From contig JACWAG010000184.1 of the NCBI GenBank assembly GCA_014874425.1, positions 1-13,775 on the forward strand: 13,775 nt of DNA, in the 5' to 3' direction. The stretch's first letter is position 1; each line of letters opens with the position of its first letter. The DNA is from Syntrophaceae bacterium. GTDB taxonomy: Bacteria; Desulfobacterota; Desulfomonilia; Desulfomonilales; Desulfomonilaceae. Both the position numbers and the translations under genes were made by a program. The notes below the pieces were generated by a model. It ran no database searches. It had not been told where the DNA came from and was given only the letters and a program-made list of their open reading frames with translations. Below are positions 7,136 through 13,775 of the stretch, piece after piece.

Positions 7136-7807
7136 TCAGCCGACTTCACCATCGCGTATGTTGCTGATAGCGGTTTTGTAAGGTGGTTTACCGAACACAG
7201 CACTTCCAGCTACAAGTACATTTACTCCAGCTTGAGTCAACTCGTAGGAGTTTTTCGGATCCACTCCACCGTCAACTTCAAGCAGAATATCATAGCCGGA
7301 TTCATCAATCATTTTCCTAATAGCTCTAATTTTGGGAAACATGGTTGAAATAAAATATTGACCACCAAATCCGGGGTTAACAGTCATGACCATGATGACA
7401 TCCAGCTCCGCAAGCACATTTTCAATAGCGCATATGCAGGTCGATGGATTCAATGCCACTCCCGCCTTCATTCCAGAGTCACGTATGTCTACAAGGGCTC
7501 GATGCAAATGCACACACGCTTCGGGATGAATACTCAGAATATCTGCTCCAGCCGACCGGAAATCTTTGATATATCGCTCGGGTGTCGCTATCATGAGGTG
7601 CACGTCAAGAGGAACTTTGGCGCAGCGTTTCACAGCGTCAACAACCAGTGGTCCAATCGTGATATTGGGGACAAAGTTGCCATCCATCACATCCAAATGT
7701 AACCAATCCGCTCCAGCCTCCTCAACAGCCTTGACTTCTTCTCCAAGACGGGAGAAATCTGCAGATAATAAAGATGGAGCAATAAGAACATTAGATCTAC
7801 TAGTCAT
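7136..7807 (-). CDS. rpe: Ribulose-phosphate 3-epimerase
   Basis: 223 residues, the normal length. It interconverts D-ribulose 5-phosphate and D-xylulose 5-phosphate in the pentose phosphate pathway. The TIM-barrel family marks are all present: IAPSLLSADF (9-18), LHLDVMDGNFVPNITIGP with metal ligands His37 and Asp39, DVHLM with His70, MTVNPGFGGQ (141-150), EVDGGV with the catalytic Asp179, and phosphate-binding VAGSAVFG (199-206). GGGAGA precedes the ATG. It sits 35 bp after amrS and 41 bp before the TPR gene, inside a same-strand run that has no other pentose-phosphate gene in the window. Confidence 0.97.
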   Translation of the reverse strand: MTSRSNVLIAPSLLSADFSRLGEEVKAVEEAGADWLHLDVMDGNFVPNITIGPLVVDAVKRCAKVPLDVHLMIATPERYIKDFRSAGADILSIHPEACVHLHRALVDIRDSGMKAGVALNPSTCICAIENVLAELDVIMVMTVNPGFGGQYFISTMFPKIRAIRKMIDESGYDILLEVDGGVDPKNSYELTQAGVNVLVAGSAVFGKPPYKTAISNIRDGEVG

Positions 7808-7842
7808 AAAACATCTCCCAAACTTATTGGCGCCATAGCGTT

Positions 7843-8856
7843 TTAAAGCTCCACTCCCTCAATTTCATAGCCGCATTTAGGACATCGGCCTTCTTTGAGA
7901 GCGTACTTATGAATTGTGTAACCTACTCGATCTATCAACATATAGGAACAACCGGGACAATATGTTTTTTCTCCAGGTTCCCACGGTAAATTTCCTGTAT
8001 AAACATAGTAAAGGCCCTCATCCAGGCCAATTTGACGAACACCTCGCAGAACAGAGGCCTCTGTTGGTGGCAAACCGAGTTCCTTGTAGCGCGGGAAAAA
8101 CCTGCTCACGTGCCAGGGAGTTTCCCTACCTAGTTCATTCTTTATGAAACGGGCCATCTCCTGGATCTCGGAAGTATTGTCATTCAAGCCTGGAATCAGT
8201 AATGTGGTTACTTCCAACCATATTCCCATCCCCTTAATGTATTTTAGAGAGTCCAAAACTCCTTTGAGGCGCGCTTTACAATATTGCGAATAGAAATTAT
8301 CGTTAAAAGCTTTGAGGTCAACATTCGCTCCATCAATCAAATCCCTCGCGTCATCCAACATCTCCCGACTCATATACCCGTTGGTAACAAAGACATTCAG
8401 CAGTCCGGCCTTTTTTGCCAGGATCATGGTGTCCCGCGCCAACTCGTAAAAAACCGTTGGTTCAGTGTAGGTGTAAGCAATACTCTTGCACTTGGTTTCA
8501 ACCGCCATTGAGACTATCTGTTCCGGGGTATAGGCTACTCCAGAAATTTCTCCTGTTTCGTGAGGTGGTTGCGATATAGAGTAATTCTGACAGAATGTAC
8601 ACCTGAAATTGCACCCCATGGTAGCTATGGAAAAGGATTTGGTACCTGGAGCAAAATGAAAAAACGGTTTTTTTTCTATGGGATCAACATTCGTTGACAC
8701 TATCTTGTCGTAAACCAGGCTAAACAGGGTTCCTCCCCTGTTTTCGCGAACTCCGCAAAAACCCCGTTCGCCATCCTCTATTTTGCAGCTTTGACGGCAC
8801 AGTTTACACCGAACCGCGTTTGAACCTGCCTTTTCGTAAAGCGCCGCTTCAATCAT
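7843..8856 (-). CDS. amrS: AmmeMemoRadiSam-system radical SAM enzyme
   Basis: 337 residues. The radical SAM cluster motif is C82-NFR-C86-TF-C89 (CxxxCxxC), preceded by IATMG and followed by QNYSISQ, as in AmrS. An N-terminal cysteine set (C17, C20, C24, C34) and a C-terminal CPGC...CPKC (C300, C303, C325, C328) may bind zinc or further clusters. Other family marks: AYTYTEPTVFYE, NVFVTNGYMS, DANVDLKAF-like GANVDLKAF, and TPWHVSRFFPRY. The enzyme should cleave S-adenosylmethionine by a 4Fe-4S cluster in the anaerobic cytoplasm. I assign no substrate, and the partner families AMMECR1 and MEMO1 are not in the window. It resembles PflA-type activases but is longer, with extra Cys motifs. Its ATG overlaps the mpl stop (ATGA), implying translational coupling. 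Confidence 0.92.
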   Translation of the reverse strand: MIEAALYEKAGSNAVRCKLCRQSCKIEDGERGFCGVRENRGGTLFSLVYDKIVSTNVDPIEKKPFFHFAPGTKSFSIATMGCNFRCTFCQNYSISQPPHETGEISGVAYTPEQIVSMAVETKCKSIAYTYTEPTVFYELARDTMILAKKAGLLNVFVTNGYMSREMLDDARDLIDGANVDLKAFNDNFYSQYCKARLKGVLDSLKYIKGMGIWLEVTTLLIPGLNDNTSEIQEMARFIKNELGRETPWHVSRFFPRYKELGLPPTEASVLRGVRQIGLDEGLYYVYTGNLPWEPGEKTYCPGCSYMLIDRVGYTIHKYALKEGRCPKCGYEIEGVEL

Positions 8857-10301
8857 CGTTTAAAGTCCTCTAATCTTTTTGACAATCGAGGTATCAGGTT
8901 TTCAAAACCACCATTTGACATCACTATCACAACATCTTCAGGTCTTAGACGCAATGTTAGAAAATCAAGGATAGAACCCGCGTCAGGAAACGCTCGAGCC
9001 GTTTTACCACGGGCTGTAAGCTCATCAGCTAGCCGTCTGGAGCTGAACAGGTCGTCCTCTGGGGCTTTCCAGGGGTCCGACGGCTCCCTTAAGGCTATGA
9101 CGTCTGCAGACAAAAAAGATTCAACATATTTCTCCTGGAATATTGATCGGCGACTGGTGTTAGTCCTGGGCTCAAAAACAGCAACCAGCCTTTTCTTGGG
9201 AAATCTGAGACGAAAACCCGCAAGGGTCTCACGGACCTCTGAAGGGTGATGCGCAAAATCGTCAATTAGCATGATATCTGAATTTACATGTGAAACTTGT
9301 TGCCGTCTGGACACTCCCTTGAAGAAAGCCAATGACTCCATTGCCTTCTGCGGATCAATCCCAACCTTTTCGGCGGCGGCGACCGCGGCTAAAGCGTTTA
9401 AAACATTATGACGCCCTATCACAGGCAGCAGACCGGTTGCGATGGTATTGGAGCCTTTTGTAAATACGGCGTAAATTCCTTCCCCAGTATCGCACATTTC
9501 AGTCACATTCCAATATGATTCAGCGCTGAGTCCGTATGTCTCTGCACGAAAATTATTGGTGTTGAGGATATCACATACAATTGGATCATCGTTGCAGGCC
9601 AGTATTACCCCACGTTCCGGGACAAGGCGCAGGAATTTCTCGAATTCCCCCCGGATATGGGCCAAATCTTTGTAAATGTCCGCGTGGTCGAACTCACATG
9701 ATGTCACAATCCCTACAAATGGTTTGTAATGGAGGAATTTAGGGCGTTTATCAAAAAACGCCGAGTCGTATTCGTCTCCTTCAAGTACAAAAAGTTCCCC
9801 GTTCCCAAGTCGGGAACTAGTATCAAAGTTTGAAGGCAATCCTCCGATCATGAACCCCGGGTCCATTTCCTGATCATATAACACCCACGATATCATGGAA
9901 CTCAGTGTCGTCTTTCCGTGGGAGCCCGCGGCTACAACACAAAGCTTGTCATCAAGAAAGTATTTTTCAATGGCGCCCGGCATTGATGTGAAGGGAATCT
10001 TTAGATCGAGCGCCGCCCGCGCCTCTTGGTTGTCGGCCCTGATTACATTGCCTATCACCACCAAGTCAGGAGACGGACATAGATTCGAGCGAGAATATCC
10101 CTCACGTATGGTTACACCCAAACGCGCCATATGGTCGCTCATGGGAGGATAGACAGCCTCGTCCGAACCTGTAACGCTAAGACCTCTGGACAGGAACAGG
10201 CCGGCTACACCCGCCATTCCAACACCGCAGGCGCCTATCAAGTGCACATGACGGGGGTTAACGGGCAAAACAAATTCGAACTCGGTAGACTCAGTTAACA
10301 A
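8853..10301 (-). CDS. mpl: UDP-N-acetylmuramate:L-alanyl-gamma-D-glutamyl-meso-diaminopimelate ligase
   Basis: 482 residues. Mpl joins recycled murein tripeptide to UDP-MurNAc with ATP, feeding peptidoglycan recycling in the cytoplasm. Mur-ligase layout: Rossmann domain HLIGACGVGMAGVAGL (20-35) with SDEAVYPPMSDHM, ATP P-loop GSHGKTT (126-132), and EGDEYDSAFFDKRPKFLHY (174-192). The last motif is diagnostic of Mpl over MurC. Then EFDHADIY, GRHNVLNALAA and IDDFAHHPSEV. The start is TTG at 10301, with AAGGGAAG upstream. A GTG 18 codons later would give a product beginning like E. coli Mpl, so the start is uncertain. It is the first gene of the likely operon with amrS, rpe, TPR and the MltD-like gene. 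The 91 bp upstream hold a 10-bp palindrome, AGAATATTCT (10374-10383), but no clear promoter. Confidence 0.94.
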   Translation of the reverse strand: MLTESTEFEFVLPVNPRHVHLIGACGVGMAGVAGLFLSRGLSVTGSDEAVYPPMSDHMARLGVTIREGYSRSNLCPSPDLVVIGNVIRADNQEARAALDLKIPFTSMPGAIEKYFLDDKLCVVAAGSHGKTTLSSMISWVLYDQEMDPGFMIGGLPSNFDTSSRLGNGELFVLEGDEYDSAFFDKRPKFLHYKPFVGIVTSCEFDHADIYKDLAHIRGEFEKFLRLVPERGVILACNDDPIVCDILNTNNFRAETYGLSAESYWNVTEMCDTGEGIYAVFTKGSNTIATGLLPVIGRHNVLNALAAVAAAEKVGIDPQKAMESLAFFKGVSRRQQVSHVNSDIMLIDDFAHHPSEVRETLAGFRLRFPKKRLVAVFEPRTNTSRRSIFQEKYVESFLSADVIALREPSDPWKAPEDDLFSSRRLADELTARGKTARAFPDAGSILDFLTLRLRPEDVVIVMSNGGFENLIPRLSKRLEDFKR

Positions 10302-10392
10302 AGATACTTCCCTTCTCTCCCGACAAGAAGCAAAGATCAGGGAAAGGTCCTATTTTATTATTGGGGGCGCGATAGAATATTCTTTCGGGTCC

Positions 10393-10578
10393 TCAGCCCT
10401 CGGTCGGAGAGTAATAACACCGCTTGGGTGAAATCACCAGTCCCTTCTTTTTCAAAGAATCTATTATCTTTGAAACTTCTTTGGAATCCATCTCGGCCGC
10501 TTTGGCGACGTCACCCGGTCTAACAGGTTTACCCGCACTTTTCATTGTATCTAAAACCGTCTTTTCCTTTCCGTCCAT
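10393..10578 (-). CDS. Small winged-helix transcriptional regulator
   Basis: 61 residues, almost nothing but one winged helix-turn-helix. Helix 1 is EKTVLDTMKSAG. PVRPGDVAKAAEMDSKEVSKIIDSLKKKGL forms the HTH, and a short wing ends in SPKRCYYSPTEG. It is MarR/Rrf2-like in fold only, with no ligand domain. I recall similar proteins with a conserved SPKRCYY-type tail in sulfate reducers and archaea; the single Cys could sense metal or redox state, but that is a guess. The frame is open to an ATG at 10617, but that has no ribosome site, while the ATG at 10578 has GGAGG 5 nt before it and fits the family start. It is divergent from the GNAT gene and 91 bp upstream of mpl. Confidence 0.75.
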   Translation of the reverse strand: MDGKEKTVLDTMKSAGKPVRPGDVAKAAEMDSKEVSKIIDSLKKKGLVISPKRCYYSPTEG

Positions 10579-10758
10579 GAGGGCCTCCAAGAATGTCATT
10601 TTTCTGAATATATTCATTAACGTGAGGTTTTTATATAAAAATCAATTAGCAGACGTAATGATATAAGTCACTCTGTTTTCTATACATCGTTGCGCTTGGA
10701 CCCCGCCTCTGATAAGAAGTTCAAATCCATGACTGTAATACCAGCGAGGAGTAGGGAA
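10579..10758. promoter_or_regulatory. Divergent intergenic region with AT-rich palindrome
   Basis: This is 180 bp between the small HTH gene and the GNAT gene, so promoters for both must be here or read through. It contains the perfect 14-bp palindrome TTTTTATATAAAAA (10628-10641), which could be a melting-prone promoter region or an operator for the HTH protein. Several TATA-like boxes occur, but none has a good -35 partner at the right distance on either strand. Confidence 0.3.
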
Positions 10759-11325
10759 ATGCTCGAAGAATATCAAAAATTGTTAAAAACCAAGGATGGC
10801 GCCTCAGTTCTCTTACGTCCCCTTCGGCCTTCCGATGAGCAACTCCTGCATGATTTCCTGGATCGAATACCAGACCAGGAAAGATGGTTCCTGCGAGACG
10901 ATACAACAGGGATCAACGCGACACATGAATGGATCCGAACCCTTGATTATGACAAGGTTGTGCCCTTGGTGGCAGTGAACACGCTGGATGGGGCAATAAT
11001 CGCAAACATTCAGTTGCATCGCCCTATTGCAGAATGTCTGCGCCATATGGCTCACGTTCGAGTAATGGTGGACCCTTCATTCCGTCGCCAAGCGCTAGGA
11101 CCAAAGCTGTTGCTGAGCGCGGTCAAGCTCGCAATGGACCTGGGTATTGAGAAATTGGCGGCGGAATTCGTGGCCGGGATTCAGGAACCGGCAATAAGGG
11201 CGGCCTTGAAGCTGGACTTTTTTGAACAGGCCCGATTGAAAGATTACGTAAAGGACCACAACGGGACATATCATGATTTGATTATAATGGTAAAAACACT
11301 CCAAGCTGATTGGGATGATTTCTGA
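10759..11325 (+). CDS. GNAT-family N-acetyltransferase
   Basis: 188 residues from the chosen start. It opens with the pattern seen in Pat-like GNAT domains: LKTKDGASVLLRPLRPSDEQLLHDFLDRI. The acetyl-CoA-binding motif A follows as VRVMVDPSFRRQALGPKLLLSAVKLAMDLG, then a C-terminal helix and strand with LDFFEQARLKDYV. In motif A the usual R-x-x-G-x-G reads R-R-Q-A-L-G, so the first Gly is Ala. The substrate is unknown: small molecule, protein lysine or N-terminus. The frame is open from a TTG at 10690, but the ATG at 10759 has GAGGAG 7 nt before it and matches the start of the domain. cdd follows after 41 bp, so the two may be co-transcribed. Confidence 0.82.
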   Translation: MLEEYQKLLKTKDGASVLLRPLRPSDEQLLHDFLDRIPDQERWFLRDDTTGINATHEWIRTLDYDKVVPLVAVNTLDGAIIANIQLHRPIAECLRHMAHVRVMVDPSFRRQALGPKLLLSAVKLAMDLGIEKLAAEFVAGIQEPAIRAALKLDFFEQARLKDYVKDHNGTYHDLIIMVKTLQADWDDF

Positions 11326-11366
11326 TAGAATTTTGGAGCCAAGGCTTTAACTAGTAGAAAGAATTT

Positions 11367-11855
11367 ATGACCGACCAGGAAACAAACCACCGGACATCGA
11401 CTCGCATCCCGCAGTGGGACCTTAACAAATTATTGGACGTGGCTAAAATGGTAAGGGAACATGCTTCGGTCCCTTTAAGCCATTTCAGGGTTGGCGCTGC
11501 AATACTAACAAAAGGTGGCGCAATATTTGAAGGTTGTAATACCGAATGCCTTATTCCGGTTCTCGGGGTATGTGCGGAACGAAACGCCATAAACCACGCG
11601 CTGATCCATGGGCATAGAGATTTTCTGGCAGTTGCCGTTGTTTCAGATCTCTACGCTCCTCTCCTGCCCTGTGGGACTTGCCTACAATATATGCAGGAAT
11701 TTTCAAGACAAAGATCCAGGGATATCCTGATAATAGCCGAAGGCCGCTCGGGAGAAAGAGTGGTTACCAGTCTGGATGAGCTGTTCAGGGGCGGCTTTCC
11801 TCCAGATACCTCAGTAAAAGAGATCCAGGACTCATTCAGTTGGTCCTCAGGTTGA
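11367..11855 (+). CDS. cdd: Cytidine deaminase
   Basis: 162 residues. It hydrolyses cytidine or deoxycytidine to (deoxy)uridine plus ammonia in pyrimidine salvage. Seen: FRVGAA (40-45), substrate-binding N58-x-E60, the zinc/catalytic motif C69-A-E71 followed by RNAI, and P101-C102-GT-C105. This is the Cys-ligand (tetrameric, Bacillus-type) form. It ends in TSLDELFRGGFPPD, matching the family's C-terminal LxELLPxxF pattern, then a short tail. It is longer than the usual 130-140 residues at both ends. The segment after NxE reads CLIPVLG where most members have NASYG or NAAYS, next to the active site, so substrate preference could differ. The ribosome site is weak. It lies 41 bp after the GNAT gene and 208 bp before nrdJ. 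Confidence 0.9.
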   Translation: MTDQETNHRTSTRIPQWDLNKLLDVAKMVREHASVPLSHFRVGAAILTKGGAIFEGCNTECLIPVLGVCAERNAINHALIHGHRDFLAVAVVSDLYAPLLPCGTCLQYMQEFSRQRSRDILIIAEGRSGERVVTSLDELFRGGFPPDTSVKEIQDSFSWSSG

Positions 11856-11882
11856 TTTATTTAACCTTTTCGATATGTTAAC

Positions 11883-11911
11883 TTGCCAAAATCTGGACAA
11901 TGGATTATAAT
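11883..11911 (+). promoter_or_regulatory. Sigma70 promoter of nrdJ
   Basis: TTGCCA (-35, 11883-11888), a 17-nt spacer, and a perfect TATAAT (-10, 11906-11911). This predicts a start near 11918 and a leader of about 146 nt. No NrdR box pair is seen around the promoter. Confidence 0.65.
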
Positions 11912-11953
11912 TATTATTAAAGAAAATCCGACAAAACTGGAGAGACGTCAGTT

Positions 11954-11995
11954 ATGTGGATATTCGGAATGGAAGTTGAACTCCGGGGTGTCTGA
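11954..11995 (+). other. Possible 13-codon leader ORF before nrdJ
   Basis: ATG at 11954 opens a 13-codon frame (MWIFGMEVELRGV) closed by TGA at 11993, inside the predicted nrdJ leader. GGAG lies about 11 nt before the ATG, longer than ideal. The stop falls in the loop of a hairpin. An ORF this short can arise by chance. Confidence 0.2.
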
Positions 11996-12004
11996 GCACC
12001 GTGG
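11983..12004 (+). promoter_or_regulatory. Hairpin in the nrdJ leader
   Basis: CCGGGGTG (11983-11990) pairs with CACCGTGG (11997-12004): seven pairs including one G-U, one G-G mismatch, and a 6-nt loop. There is no U-tract after it, so it is not an intrinsic terminator. No B12-box or other sign of a cobalamin riboswitch is visible in this leader. Confidence 0.3.
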
Positions 12005-12063
12005 TGAATTATTTGCAATCAAGAATTTAACTGACATCAGATGTTGATTGTAGTGGTGAAAAG

Positions 12064-13775
12064 ATGACTGACCAGGCGCTTTCGGCCGAAATACACAATA
12101 GTGGGAATTTATTTAGTGTTACGAATCTCCCGTCACAGGGGCTTGTATTCTCACGCCTTTTTTCCGTAGATGACAAAGAGCCTTTCGATCTTGTGGATTG
12201 GAAGAAAAGGTCCGCGATCATCCGAAATGAGAAGGGTCAAACTCTTTTTGAACAGAACAGCGTTGAAGCCCCGTCGTTCTGGTCTGATATGGCCGTTACA
12301 GTCGTGGCGTCAAAATACTTTAGGGGTCGACTGGGAACGCCTGATAGAGAAAACAGTGTTAAGGAGATTGTTTTCCGCGTGGCCAACACAATGGCGGGGT
12401 GGGGAGCGGACCAGGGATATTTCGCATCCGAGCGGGATGCCCGAGTCTTCCGGGATGAATTGATCGTTATTCTTATAACTCAACGCGCATCTTTCAATAG
12501 TCCTGTGTGGTTCAACGTCGGGATCGAACCGGCCCCTCAGTGTTCAGCCTGCTTCATACTGGGCGTGGAGGACACAATGGAATCTATCCTCCACTGGTAT
12601 ACCCAGGAGGGCATGATATTCAAAGGTGGGTCGGGATCTGGAGTGAACCTGTCAAAATTGAGGTCCACTAGGGAACCCCTTAGGGGCGGTGGCACCGCAT
12701 CGGGGCCACTATCGTTTATGAAGGCGGCGGACGCGTCCGCAGGTGTTATCAAGTCAGGCGGTAAAACACGCCGTGCCGCCAAGATGGCAATATTGGACAT
12801 AGACCACCCTGACATTCTCCAATTCATACGATCGAAAGCGTTGGAGGAAAAAAAGGCCCAAGCTCTTATTGAAGCGGGTTTCGACGGGTCTTTTGAAGGC
12901 GCGGCCTATTCTACTGTCGCTTTTCAAAATTCCAATCATTCGGTACGAATTAAAGATGAATTCATGCAGGCGGACGAAAAGGACGGCGATTGGACCACAC
13001 GATTTATTTTGAGCGGGGAAAAGGCCGACACCTACAAAGCCAGAGATTTGACAAGGGAAATTGCGCTGGCCGCTCATGTCTGTGGTGACCCGGGATTGCA
13101 GTTTGACACCACAATAAATAGCTACAACACGTGTCCTGAAACTGGGCGAATCTCCTCGTCCAACCCGTGTTCCGAGTACATGGGGGTTGATGATTCGGCC
13201 TGTAATCTAGCGTCAATAAAACTGACTTCATTTCTGGACGCGTCCGGCTCTTTCGATACTGAGGCGTTTTGTCACACCGTTGACGTACTCATCACAGCCC
13301 AGGACATTATCATAGACAGATCATCCTATCCAACCCCGGCAATTGCCCGTAACGCGAGAAACTTGAGGGCGTTGGGTCTGGGGTTCGCTGATTTGGGAGC
13401 CTTGATAATGAGTTTGGCTTTACCTTACGACTCGAACGAAGCTCGCGAATGGGCCAGTTCAATCTCGGCTCTTATGGCATCCGAGGCCTATTTGCAGTCA
13501 TCAAGAATAGCCTCTATAAGAAGGCCGTTCAGAGAATTCGAGCGCAATCGGACATCCATGCTAAAAGTTCTGAAGAGGCACAAGAAAAGCGCACAGGAGA
13601 TTGATCAAAACATTGCGCCTAAAGATATCGTTGAACAAGCTCTAAAGACTTGGGATCTGGTCATTGAAAGATGCAAGAAGGTCGGGTTCTCGAACTCCCA
13701 GGTGACAGCCATAGCCCCTACAGGAACTGTCGCATTTATGATGGATTGCGACACTACCGGAATCGAACCCGAACT
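12064..13775 (+). CDS. nrdJ: Adenosylcobalamin-dependent (class II) ribonucleotide reductase (3' partial)
   Basis: The frame runs off the window after 570 codons. Class II RNR reduces ribonucleotides to deoxyribonucleotides, using adenosylcobalamin to make the thiyl radical, so it works with or without oxygen. Seen: ASFNSPVWFNVG, then SACFILGVEDTME with redox Cys163 (an extra Cys160 precedes it). FKGGSGSGVNLSKLRS, the substrate-site SGPLSFMKAADASAGVIKSGGKTRRAA, and SSNPCSEYMG follow, the last with N367, radical Cys369 and E371. SACNLASIKL carries the partner redox Cys380, 11 residues after the radical Cys as in Thermotoga NrdJ. APTGTVAFMMDCDTTGIEPEL is cut by the window end. The insertion around KAQALIEAGFDGSFEG and the SACF/CNLASIKL motifs fit the large bacterial vitamin-B12-dependent subgroup, so several hundred residues are probably missing. 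The start ATG has GGTGA 4 nt before it. Confidence 0.95.
   Translation, partial: MTDQALSAEIHNSGNLFSVTNLPSQGLVFSRLFSVDDKEPFDLVDWKKRSAIIRNEKGQTLFEQNSVEAPSFWSDMAVTVVASKYFRGRLGTPDRENSVKEIVFRVANTMAGWGADQGYFASERDARVFRDELIVILITQRASFNSPVWFNVGIEPAPQCSACFILGVEDTMESILHWYTQEGMIFKGGSGSGVNLSKLRSTREPLRGGGTASGPLSFMKAADASAGVIKSGGKTRRAAKMAILDIDHPDILQFIRSKALEEKKAQALIEAGFDGSFEGAAYSTVAFQNSNHSVRIKDEFMQADEKDGDWTTRFILSGEKADTYKARDLTREIALAAHVCGDPGLQFDTTINSYNTCPETGRISSSNPCSEYMGVDDSACNLASIKLTSFLDASGSFDTEAFCHTVDVLITAQDIIIDRSSYPTPAIARNARNLRALGLGFADLGALIMSLALPYDSNEAREWASSISALMASEAYLQSSRIASIRRPFREFERNRTSMLKVLKRHKKSAQEIDQNIAPKDIVEQALKTWDLVIERCKKVGFSNSQVTAIAPTGTVAFMMDCDTTGIEPE

Noticed and set aside
7358..7702. 114-codon open frame on the plus strand inside rpe
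   Set aside because: It is antisense to a fully conserved epimerase and has no recognisable domain, so it is a shadow frame.
10690..10758. N-terminal extension of the GNAT protein from a TTG
   Set aside because: There is no ribosome site before the TTG, while the ATG at 10759 has GAGGAG at 7 nt and fits the domain start.
11856..12063. Cobalamin riboswitch upstream of the B12-dependent nrdJ
   Set aside because: No B12-box-like sequence or multi-stem core is visible, and the leader is short for that class.
1..13775. Mobile elements, CRISPR array, prophage, tRNA genes
   Set aside because: No transposase, integrase, terminal repeats, regularly spaced repeats or tRNA cloverleaf was seen. Gaps between genes are all under about 210 bp.

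Overview
The window reads as a stretch of chromosome from a Deltaproteobacterium in the broad sense (Desulfobacterota, Syntrophobacter/Desulfomonile-like). This is inferred from the gene mix: a DUF1844 protein next to ribosomal protein L28, Mpl, an AmmeMemoRadiSam-type radical SAM enzyme, a large B12-dependent ribonucleotide reductase, and a tiny winged-helix protein ending in SPKRCYY. Base composition and codon use look even throughout. I see no IS element, phage gene, CRISPR array, tRNA or rRNA.

Layout. (1) Positions 1-1908 (+): the 3' part of a bifunctional (p)ppGpp synthetase/hydrolase. (2) 1961-4136 (-), in transcription order: Hsp20 small heat-shock protein, zinc-finger-less DnaJ/CbpA-type co-chaperone, DUF1844 protein, L28. 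A sigma70-like promoter precedes hsp20. A second candidate promoter, overlaid by a 13-bp palindrome, lies at the end of the J-protein gene and would drive DUF1844-rpmB. (3) 4286-10301 (-), in transcription order: Mpl (murein tripeptide recycling), AmrS-like radical SAM enzyme, ribulose-phosphate 3-epimerase, an exported 580-residue TPR protein, and an exported MltD-like protein that has lost the lytic-transglycosylase active site. Gaps are short and mpl/amrS overlap by ATGA, so this is probably one operon. (4) 10393-10578 (-): a 61-residue winged-helix regulator, divergent from the (+) genes that follow. (5) 10759-13775 (+): GNAT acetyltransferase, cytidine deaminase, and the first 570 codons of nrdJ, which has its own promoter and a leader of about 146 nt.

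How the genes fit together. Stringent response, ribosome and protein folding make up the left third. Cell-envelope upkeep (Mpl, the pseudo-transglycosylase, the periplasmic TPR scaffold) mixes with housekeeping metabolism in the middle. Pyrimidine salvage and deoxynucleotide synthesis (Cdd, NrdJ) sit at the right. Most genes are ordinary core functions. The points most worth checking are the catalytically dead MltD-like protein paired with the TPR protein, a predicted hairpin occluding the hsp20 start codon, and the nrdJ leader. Five starts deserve comment: better starts inside longer open frames for hsp20, the TPR gene, the HTH gene and the GNAT gene, and a non-ATG start for mpl.
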